NCBI GenBank assembly: GCA_019234295.1
Contig: JAFALK010000012.1
Coordinates: forward strand, 1 to 64,000
Direction of reading: 5' to 3'
Length of the DNA: 64,000 nucleotides
Origin: Roseateles sp.
GTDB lineage: Bacteria; Pseudomonadota; Gammaproteobacteria; Burkholderiales; Burkholderiaceae_C
The notes beneath the pieces are model-generated. The model was not told the origin of the DNA, made no database searches, and saw only the letters and a list, made by a program, of their open reading frames with translations. Positions 35,783 to 42,677 of the stretch are shown one piece after another (positions within the stretch are counted from its first letter, which is position 1; each line of letters begins with the position of its first letter). A program made the position numbers and the translations under genes.

Positions 35783-37264
35783 TCAACGCTTGCCGAGGGC
35801 CTTGCGCACCACCGCCGCCAGCCGTCCGAACGCGGGTGCTATCTCCTCCTCCCGCACCGTGCCGTAGCCCAGTATCAGGCCGTTCAACGGCGCTGGCCGG
35901 CGCATCGAGTACAGCGACAGCGGCCGTGTGATGATGCCGGCGCGCAGGGCCTCGAGCGACGTGGCACGGTCATCCAACTCAGGCGGCAGGCCCAGCATCA
36001 GGTGCAGGCCGGCGTTGCCTCCGGCGACGGGTAGCCGCTCGCCGAACTGCGAGCCGATGGTTTCAATCAAGGCTGCGCGGCGGGCCGCGTAAACGGCGCG
36101 CATGCGCCGAATGTGGCTCGCGTAATGGCCCTCGGCGATGAAGCTTGCGAGCACGGCCTGCTGCAGGCTCTGGCCTTCGCGGAACAGCTCACCGAGCGCG
36201 CGCGCGAAGGCGTCCACCAGCTCCGGCGGCAGCACGAGGTAGGCCAGGCGCAGCGAGGGGAAAAGGGTCTTGGAGAACGTGCCCAGATAGATCACGCGCC
36301 CCTGGGCGTCGAGACCTTGCAAGGCGGGCAGGGGGCGGGCGTCGTAGCGGAACTCGCTGTCGTAATCGTCCTCGACCATCCATACACCGTGCGCGGCCGC
36401 GTACTCCAGCAGTTGGCGGCGCCGACCATGGCTCATCAGTGCGCCGGTCGGGTACTGGTGCGACGGCGAGCAAAACATCAGCTTCGGCGGCTGGCGGAGC
36501 TGCCGGGCCGAAGGCGCCATGCCTTCGGCATCGATCTCGACAGGCAGGGGATGCAATCCGGCATTGGCGAAGACGCTGCGCGCCCCCCAGTACCCCGGGT
36601 CTTCGAGCCAGACGCTATCTCCGCGGTCGGCGAGTAACTGGGCGATCAGGTGCAGCGACTGCTGCGTGCCGCTGGTGACGACGATCTGCTCGGGCACGCA
36701 GTTGACACCGCGCGTGCCTTGCAGATAGTCGGCAATGGCTTGACGCAGGCCGGCGTCGCCGCCACCCGTGGCGTAGCTCATCTGCTGCGGCGAGGCGCGC
36801 CGCCAGGTCCGCAGATGCAGGCGGTTCCAGACCGCGGTGGGGAAGAGTCGGACCTCAGGTACGCCGGGCACAAAGGCGCCCCATTGCTGCGAGCCGGCGC
36901 CGGCTCGCGCCAGCAACTCGCCGCCACGCCGGGACAGCGAAGCGGCACGCGGCGGTCGCACGGCCGTCGCCGTCAGGCGCGGCGCCAGCGGCGCCACATA
37001 GGTGCCGCGCCCGACGCCGGCCCGTACATAGCCTTCCAGCGCCAGCTGCTCGTAAACATGGACGACGGTGTTGCGTGCGATGCCCAGAGCCTGCGCCAGC
37101 ACCCGCGTCGGCGGTAGTTTGCCGCCGGCACCGAGCGCTCCGTCGCGGATCCCGCGCTGCAAGATGGTGTAGAGCTGGCGATGGTCCGCGAGCGGGCTCT
37201 GGCGGTCAAAATGGGCCTGCACATAGTCCGGCAGGGCTACTTCAGGTCTCTTATTTGGTTCCAT
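35783..37264 (-). CDS. MocR/PdxR/GabR-family regulator
   Basis: 493-residue chimeric regulator: an N-terminal GntR winged helix (LYTILQRGIRDGALGAGGKL, ALGIARNTVVHVYEQLALEG), a linker, then a PLP-binding aminotransferase-like domain with VVTSGTQQSLHLIAQLLADR, MVEDDYDSEFRYD and the PLP lysine in YLGTFSKTLFPSLRLAYLVL. Divergence from gabT-gabD, with repeated TTGGwTCCA sites between, strongly suggests GabR: GABA plus PLP would switch it to activate gabTD. PdxR function is the alternative, but no pdxST is nearby. Confidence 0.9.
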   Translation of the reverse strand: MEPNKRPEVALPDYVQAHFDRQSPLADHRQLYTILQRGIRDGALGAGGKLPPTRVLAQALGIARNTVVHVYEQLALEGYVRAGVGRGTYVAPLAPRLTATAVRPPRAASLSRRGGELLARAGAGSQQWGAFVPGVPEVRLFPTAVWNRLHLRTWRRASPQQMSYATGGGDAGLRQAIADYLQGTRGVNCVPEQIVVTSGTQQSLHLIAQLLADRGDSVWLEDPGYWGARSVFANAGLHPLPVEIDAEGMAPSARQLRQPPKLMFCSPSHQYPTGALMSHGRRRQLLEYAAAHGVWMVEDDYDSEFRYDARPLPALQGLDAQGRVIYLGTFSKTLFPSLRLAYLVLPPELVDAFARALGELFREGQSLQQAVLASFIAEGHYASHIRRMRAVYAARRAALIETIGSQFGERLPVAGGNAGLHLMLGLPPELDDRATSLEALRAGIITRPLSLYSMRRPAPLNGLILGYGTVREEEIAPAFGRLAAVVRKALGKR

Positions 37265-37299
37265 AAATATTCACAAATTGGATCCATTGGTAGTTCCAA
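37255..37299. promoter_or_regulatory. GabR-like operator repeats
   Basis: Three related sites: TTGGTTCCA (37255-37263, overlapping the regulator start codon), TTGGATCCA (37278-37286) and TTGGTAGTTCCAA (37287-37299). The first two begin 23 bp apart, about two helical turns, as in direct-repeat operators of MocR proteins. Confidence 0.6.
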
Positions 37300-37345
37300 T
37301 CTAACCATAGACTGGGGCCATCCTAGATGGCCGGAGACCTTCCGC

Positions 37346-38620
37346 ATGACCAGCAATACCAGCATCGACGCGCGCCGCGTCGCCGCCACGCCACGCGGCG
37401 TGGGCATTGGCTTTCCCTCTATCTATGCTCAGCGCGCGCTGAACGCCGAGCTGTGGGACGTGGAAGGACGTCGCTACATCGATTTCGGCTCGGGAATTGC
37501 CGTGCTCAATACCGGCCATTGTCATCCGCGAGTCGTCGCGGCGATCCGCGCCCAGCTCGACTGCTTCACCCACACGGCCTACCAGGTCGTGCCCTATGAA
37601 AGCGCCGTACACCTGGCCGAACGCCTGAACCGAATCACGCCGGGCTCGCACCCCAAGAAGACGGCCTTCTTCACGACCGGTGCCGAGGCGGTGGAGAACG
37701 CGATCAAGATTGCTCGTCACCATACGCGCCGCTCCGGCGTGATTGCCCTTGGCGGCGCCTTCCACGGTCGCACCTACATGGGTATGGCATTGACGGGCAA
37801 GGTCGCGCCCTACAAGCAGGGCTTCGGACCCTTTCCGGCTAGCGTCTACCATGTGCCGGCGCCGATCGCACTGCACGGCGTCAGCGTCGACGACTCGCTG
37901 CGCGCCCTCGAGCAGCTGTTCAAGTCGGACATCGAACCCGAGCAGGTCGCCGCCATCATCGTCGAGCCTGTGCAGGGCGAGGGCGGCTTCTACCAGCAGC
38001 CCCTGGATTTCATGCGGGCGCTGCGCGAGGTTTGCGACCGTCATGGCATCGTGCTGATCGCCGACGAGATCCAGACCGGCTTCGCCCGCACCGGCAAGCT
38101 GTTCGCGATGGAACATTACGACGTGCTGCCCGACTTGATGACCCTGGCCAAGAGCTTGGCCGGCGGCACGCCGCTGTCGGCTGTCTGCGGCCGCGCCGAG
38201 ATCATGGACGCGCCCGCGCCTGGCGGCCTCGGCGGCACCTATGCCGGCAATGCGCTGGCCATCGCCGCCGCCCACGCCGTGCTCGACGTGATCGAGGACG
38301 AGCAGCTCTGCGCCCGCGCCGAGCGCCTCGGCGCCACGCTCAAGGCCAGGCTGGAGGGCCTGCGCACGGGCGTCCCGCAGATCAGCGATGTGCGCGGCCC
38401 CGGTGCGATGGTGGCGGTCGAGTTTGCCAAGGCCGACGGTACGCCGGACCCTGACTTCACCAAGGTCGTCCAGCAGCGCGCCAAGGATGCCGGCCTGCTG
38501 CTGCTGAGTTGCGGCACCTACGGCAATGTGCTGCGCTTTCTGTTCCCGCTGACGATCGAGGACGCGCTGTTCGAGGAGGGCCTGGCTATCCTCACCAAGG
38601 CCCTCAAGGCGGAGGCCTGA
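37346..38620 (+). CDS. gabT: 4-aminobutyrate--2-oxoglutarate aminotransferase
   Basis: Class III PLP aminotransferase, 424 residues, converting GABA to succinate semialdehyde. Features are DFGSGIAVLNTGHCHPRVV, FFTTGAEAVENAIKIARHHT, GGAFHGRTYMGMALTGKV, IIVEPVQGEGGFYQQP, LIADEIQTGFARTGKLFAM and the PLP lysine in LMTLAKSLAGGTPLSAV. The ATG at 37346 follows GGAGA; upstream in-frame sequence is promoter. gabD begins one base after its stop. It takes the GABA produced by PuuD. Confidence 0.95.
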   Translation: MTSNTSIDARRVAATPRGVGIGFPSIYAQRALNAELWDVEGRRYIDFGSGIAVLNTGHCHPRVVAAIRAQLDCFTHTAYQVVPYESAVHLAERLNRITPGSHPKKTAFFTTGAEAVENAIKIARHHTRRSGVIALGGAFHGRTYMGMALTGKVAPYKQGFGPFPASVYHVPAPIALHGVSVDDSLRALEQLFKSDIEPEQVAAIIVEPVQGEGGFYQQPLDFMRALREVCDRHGIVLIADEIQTGFARTGKLFAMEHYDVLPDLMTLAKSLAGGTPLSAVCGRAEIMDAPAPGGLGGTYAGNALAIAAAHAVLDVIEDEQLCARAERLGATLKARLEGLRTGVPQISDVRGPGAMVAVEFAKADGTPDPDFTKVVQQRAKDAGLLLLSCGTYGNVLRFLFPLTIEDALFEEGLAILTKALKAEA

Positions 38621-38621
38621 G

Positions 38622-40085
38622 ATGCTCACGCTCAAGGACCCCGGCCTGCTGCGCCAGCAGGCCTATGTGGCCGGCGAATGGGTGGATGCCGACAAGCGCG
38701 AGGCCGTGGCCATCGTGCGCAACCCGGCCACGGGCGAGCAGATCGGCACAGTGCCGATGTGCGGCGAGGCCGAGACCGAGCGCGCCATTGACGCCGCCGA
38801 CGAGGCCCAGCGCCGCTGGGGTGCGCAGCCCGCTCGGCAGCGCGCTGCCGTTCTGCGCAAGCTTAACGATCTCATGCTGGCGAACCAGGACGACCTGGCC
38901 CTGATTCTGACGTCCGAGCAGGGCAAGCCCTTGGCCGAGGCCAGGGGCGAGATCATCTACGCGGCTTCCTTCATCGAATGGTTTGCCGAGGAGGCGCGTC
39001 GCATCTACGGAGAGACGATTCCGGCGCCGATGGGGGACCGCCGCATCCAGGCGATCCGCCAGAGCGTCGGTACGACCGCCGCGATCACGCCGTGGAACTT
39101 CCCGATCGCAATGATCACGCGCAAGGTCGGCCCGGCACTGGCGGCGGGCTGCTCGATGGTCGTCAAGCCGGCCCTGCAGACGCCATACTCGGCGCTCGCC
39201 TTTGCCGTGCTGGCCGAGCGCGCCGGCGTACCGCCGGGCCTGCTGTCCATCGTCACCGGTTCGGCCAGCGAGATCGGCGGCGAGCTCACGCGCAGCTCGA
39301 AAGTTCGAAAACTCTCGTTCACGGGCTCGACCGAGGTCGGCCGCCTGCTGATGCGCCAGTCGGCCGACACGATCAAGAAGCTCTCGTTGGAGCTCGGCGG
39401 CAACGCACCCTTCATCGTCTTCGACGATGCCGACCTGGACGCGGCGGTCGAGGGTGCCATGGTCTCAAAGTTCCGCAACGCCGGCCAGACCTGCGTCTGC
39501 GCCAACCGCATCTATGTTCAGCGTGGTGTGCTCGAGGCCTTCAGCGCCAAGCTCGTGGCGCGGGTCGAGGCGCTCAAGGTCGGCGCCGGCGTGGAGGTCG
39601 GCGTCACCCAGGGCCCGCTGATCGATGTCAAGGCCGTGGCCAAGGTCGAGGAGCACATTGCCGATGCGCTGTCCAAGGGGGCGCGCGTGCTGACAGGCGG
39701 CAAGCGCCATGCGCTCGGCGGCCAGTTCTTCGAGCCCACCGTGATCGCCGGCGTGCACGCCGGCATGAAGGTGGCGCGCGAGGAGACGTTCGGCCCGCTT
39801 GCGCCCATCTTTGCCTTCGACACCGAGGCCGAGGTGCTCGCCTTGGCCAACGACACGGAGTTCGGTCTGGCTGCCTATTTCTATAGCCGCGACATCGGCC
39901 GCATCACCCGCGTGACCGAGCGGCTGGAGGCCGGCATGGTCGGCGTGAACACGGGCCTGATTTCCACGGCCGAGGCGCCGTTCGGCGGCATCAAGCAGTC
40001 GGGCCTGGGTCGCGAGGGATCGCGCCACGGGCTCGACGACTACCTGGAGATCAAGTACGTTTGCCTGGCCGGCATCGACGGTTGA
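38622..40085 (+). CDS. gabD: Succinate-semialdehyde dehydrogenase
   Basis: 487-residue aldehyde dehydrogenase. ITPWNFPIAMITRKVGPALA, FTGSTEVGRLLM, LELGGNAPFIVFDDADLD (general base in LELGG) and the catalytic Cys in FRNAGQTCVCANRIYVQ are the GabD pattern. It oxidises succinate semialdehyde to succinate, likely with NADP+. It starts one base after gabT, so the two are one operon and complete the route from polyamine to the TCA cycle. Confidence 0.95.
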   Translation: MLTLKDPGLLRQQAYVAGEWVDADKREAVAIVRNPATGEQIGTVPMCGEAETERAIDAADEAQRRWGAQPARQRAAVLRKLNDLMLANQDDLALILTSEQGKPLAEARGEIIYAASFIEWFAEEARRIYGETIPAPMGDRRIQAIRQSVGTTAAITPWNFPIAMITRKVGPALAAGCSMVVKPALQTPYSALAFAVLAERAGVPPGLLSIVTGSASEIGGELTRSSKVRKLSFTGSTEVGRLLMRQSADTIKKLSLELGGNAPFIVFDDADLDAAVEGAMVSKFRNAGQTCVCANRIYVQRGVLEAFSAKLVARVEALKVGAGVEVGVTQGPLIDVKAVAKVEEHIADALSKGARVLTGGKRHALGGQFFEPTVIAGVHAGMKVAREETFGPLAPIFAFDTEAEVLALANDTEFGLAAYFYSRDIGRITRVTERLEAGMVGVNTGLISTAEAPFGGIKQSGLGREGSRHGLDDYLEIKYVCLAGIDG

Positions 40086-40337
40086 GCCGTGCAGTGCACA
40101 TCCGCGTCAACGACCGTGAGACCGAGGAGCCCATCGGGCCAGAACCCAATGGGCCCATTCGTCGTTGCTGCCTTGTTGTGGAGGCCGATCCCACGCCTCG
40201 CCGGCGCTCATTGAGACTTGCTGAATGAGACTTGCTGAAGTCGCGACATCACCAGAGTTCCGCTGGCTTGGAGCACGCCGTGATGATCGACGGACGGCGT
40301 TGCCATTGAATGCATAAATAACTGAGGTCTGCATCGC
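40086..40337. other. Spacer with a 14-bp perfect tandem repeat
   Basis: About 250 bp after gabD. TGAGACTTGCTGAA is repeated exactly at 40212-40225 and 40226-40239. A possible hairpin (CCCAT...ATGGG, 40130-40153) lacks a T run. No gene is seen. Confidence 0.6.
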
Positions 40338-40700
40338 ATGCAAATATGCAAGCTTCCTGTCTGTCCGATCGAACCTGAGGTGTACTTCTTGCCCCGCGAG
40401 AAGCTCATCTCCGGCAATCCCCGTCAAACGCTTTGGATGCACTACACCGATCCGACCAAGCAGTTCTTTGTTGGTGAGTGGCACAGTGAAGTGGGCAAAT
40501 GGAAAATTGCTTACACCGAAGAGGAGTATTGCAAAGTGATCGAGGGCACGAGCGTGATCACTGACGACCAGGGCAATTCGATCACGCTCTCGGCGGGTGA
40601 GTCCTTTGTCGTCCCGCGCGGCTTTCACGGCACATGGGAGGTTGTCGCGCCCACGCGCAAGACATTCGTGCTCTATGACGCTGGCGAGCCCTGTCGTTGA
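40338..40700 (+). CDS. Cupin-domain protein
   Basis: 120-residue single-domain cupin, DUF861/EutQ-like: VGEWHSEVGKWKIAYTEEEY, then KVIEGTSVITDDQG and ESFVVPRGFHGTWEV. In this subgroup the metal-binding histidines are partly replaced. Such cupins are often found beside polyamine/amino-acid catabolic genes; the function here is unknown. Moderate GC and separation from gabD by about 250 bp suggest its own promoter. Confidence 0.8.
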   Translation: MQICKLPVCPIEPEVYFLPREKLISGNPRQTLWMHYTDPTKQFFVGEWHSEVGKWKIAYTEEEYCKVIEGTSVITDDQGNSITLSAGESFVVPRGFHGTWEVVAPTRKTFVLYDAGEPCR

Positions 40701-40976
40701 TTCAGCACTGTTTCTCAATTTGACGTTCTGCGCGATCCAGCTTGCAAACCGGCGCCCGCGCTTTGGCAAGCCTGACGGACTCAGCGGCGGCGTGGACATA
40801 CACTTCGCCCAGGGCCGAGAGAACTCTTGGTGTCGAAGGCTCCTGGGAGGGGGCGCGCTTGGGTTCTACCGAGCGAGGTCTATCCTGGTGGAAGGTGGTT
40901 GCAGAAGTGCCTGGATTCGAAGATGCGGAACCCGACTCCGGCGTGTTTGATTGGGTCTGGCTAGGGGCTCACGCGT
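40701..40976. other. Intergenic region, no confident gene
   Basis: About 275 bp after the cupin gene. A plus-frame segment near 40890-40985 (VVAEVPGFEDAEPDSGVFDW) has a protein-like composition but no start or domain that I recognise. Confidence 0.45.
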
Positions 40977-41216
40977 GTGCCATTCGCTTCGCGGGAGATG
41001 TCCGACTTGACCGCGATCGCCTTGACCGCGTTTGCCTTGACCGCGGCCGTGCGCGCGTCGGGGCGACGCGACGAAAGCTGCCCCGTGATTGTCGTAGCCA
41101 GCGGTCACAAGCCGCTGCCGTCGCACGTGAAGATCAGGGCGCGCATCCGCGGGGATTCAAAGCTGGCGCGCCAGCTTCTGGAACATGTCAATGAATTGAA
41201 GGGGGAGCTCGATTGA
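40977..41216 (+). CDS. Small hypothetical protein
   Basis: Up to 79 residues (GTG at 40977, or 72 from the ATG at 40998). The N-terminal part is a low-complexity LTAIALTAFALTAAV run encoded by a short imperfect ACCGCG..TTG repeat; the C-terminal part (KPLPSHVKIRARIRGDSKL, ARQLLEHVNELKGELD) looks coding. Its TGA overlaps the TTG start of the deacetylase by 4 bp, suggesting coupling. No family recognised; existence is uncertain. Confidence 0.35.
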   Translation: MPFASREMSDLTAIALTAFALTAAVRASGRRDESCPVIVVASGHKPLPSHVKIRARIRGDSKLARQLLEHVNELKGELD

Positions 41217-42124
41217 GCGCGTTGGTCTCGTTCACGCGGGTCTTGGCCTGCTTTGTGCTGGGTGTGGGTCTCCAGGCGGCGGCTGAGACGCCGGCCGTCG
41301 TGTCGGGCGCTGCCTCGGCGACCGCGTCGGCTCCGGTTCCGGCTTCGGCGCCGAAGCCGGAACCGACGCGCTCGCCCACTGACCCGCATCGCCGCGCCCA
41401 CCTGACGCGCCTCTACGAGCGGCTGACGGTGGACGCGGAGGAGCTCAAGCGACAGTGCCGCTTCGAATCCGACATCGCCACGGCGCCACCGAAGGGCCAG
41501 GTCGCCCTGAGCTTCGATGACGGCCCTGAACCCGAGCAGACCGAGCGCATCTTGGAGGTGCTGGACCGCTTCGACATCCCGGCCACCTTCTTCTTCATCG
41601 GCGAGAAGATGCAGAAGTACCCCGAGCTGGTGCAGAAGGTGCTGGACAAAAAGCGCCACCTGATCGGCAGCCATTCCTGGTCGCACCCGAACTTTCACGA
41701 CATCCCGGCAACCGAGCAAGCCAGCGAGATCAGCAAGGGCCTGGCCCAGATGCCGGATCAGGCGGCCCTCAAGATCTTCCGGTACCCCTACGGAAACTCC
41801 AGCTGCGCCGGCAACGAGCTGCTGCATGCTCAGGGCTACCACATCGTCGGATGGCATGTGGACACCTGCGACTGGGCCTTCGACCGCCATGGCACGGTCG
41901 ATGCGCACGAGGCCCTGTCCTGTGGCGTGGGCTCGCAGTACCGCAGTGATTTCGTGGGGCATGTGGCCGCGGCCGTCAGGGCGCGGCGCGGCGGGATCGT
42001 GCTCATGCACGAGATCCACCCCAACACCCTGGCCAAGCTGTCCGAGCTGATCGAGGAGATCCGCAAGGACGGCTTCACCTTCACGCGTCTGGACGATCCG
42101 GCGCTGGCGGCGTCCTTGCGCTGA
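41213..42124 (+). CDS. Exported polysaccharide deacetylase (NodB domain)
   Basis: 303 residues with an N-terminal signal/anchor (LVSFTRVLACFVLGVGL), an Ala/Pro linker, then a NodB catalytic domain: VALSFDDGPEPEQTERILEV holds the metal and catalytic aspartates, SHSWSHPNFHD the metal histidines, and FRYPYGNSSCAGN a later motif. A late HEIHPN segment resembles the C-terminal catalytic His region. The TTG start at 41213 has an ideal GGGGGAG 5 bases upstream. The target is an extracytoplasmic acetylated glycan. Confidence 0.88.
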   Translation: MSALVSFTRVLACFVLGVGLQAAAETPAVVSGAASATASAPVPASAPKPEPTRSPTDPHRRAHLTRLYERLTVDAEELKRQCRFESDIATAPPKGQVALSFDDGPEPEQTERILEVLDRFDIPATFFFIGEKMQKYPELVQKVLDKKRHLIGSHSWSHPNFHDIPATEQASEISKGLAQMPDQAALKIFRYPYGNSSCAGNELLHAQGYHIVGWHVDTCDWAFDRHGTVDAHEALSCGVGSQYRSDFVGHVAAAVRARRGGIVLMHEIHPNTLAKLSELIEEIRKDGFTFTRLDDPALAASLR

Positions 42125-42677
42125 CCAAGGGGCGGGCAAGCTTGCGCAAGACGTAGGCCGACACGCAGCCGGAGATCGCCCCGCTCAGGTGCGCGAAGGG
42201 GGCGATGGCGATGTCCCAGCCGCTGCGCGCTTGAGTGGCGGGGCCAAACGGATCCTCAAGCCAGAGCTTGAGAAGCAGGCCGGCGAACAGGGCGAGCGCG
42301 ACCTTGCGCTCCCGGCCCGGTCTGGTTAGTAGCTCCATCGCAATGACGGCCACGCCCGCGTGCAGCACGCTCGACAAGCCGCCATAGCTGACCAGGTCGG
42401 GGCGCAGCAGCAGACCCCATTGCGTCAAGGGCCAGGCGATCAACCAGGCCACGCTGGAGCGCGCGGGCAGCCGTGCCACGGAGCCGAGCAGCCCCACGGC
42501 CGCACAGCCGGCCAGGTTGGCGATCAGGTGCTGCAGGCTCAGGTGCGCAAAGGGCGCGCTGAAGGCGCGCCAGGGCTGGTCCGGGTGCCACAACAGCTCA
42601 TCACGGTCGAGCGGCCAGGCCAGCAAGGCCAGCGCCGCGAAGGCGCTGGCCGTGATCAGCCAAAGACGGCGCGCCAC
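42081..42677 (-). CDS. Rhombosortase-like rhomboid intramembrane protease
   Basis: 198-residue polytopic membrane protein of the rhomboid superfamily. About six helices are visible, with SLQHLIANLAGCAAVGLLG, the catalytic-serine segment YGGLSSVLHAGVA (S102 in GLS) and the catalytic histidine H163 in IAPFAHLSGAISG. The small size and GLSxVLH fit rhombosortases, which process GlyGly-CTERM proteins. The GTG at 42677 with GAAGG upstream was chosen; it overlaps the glnE 3' end by 22 bp. Its own 3' end overlaps the deacetylase by 44 bp on the opposite strand. Confidence 0.7.
   Translation of the reverse strand: MARRLWLITASAFAALALLAWPLDRDELLWHPDQPWRAFSAPFAHLSLQHLIANLAGCAAVGLLGSVARLPARSSVAWLIAWPLTQWGLLLRPDLVSYGGLSSVLHAGVAVIAMELLTRPGRERKVALALFAGLLLKLWLEDPFGPATQARSGWDIAIAPFAHLSGAISGCVSAYVLRKLARPLVSARTPPAPDRPDA

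Noticed and set aside
40130-40153. Hairpin CCCAT...ATGGG after gabD as a terminator
   Set aside because: The stem is imperfect and no T run follows on the coding strand.
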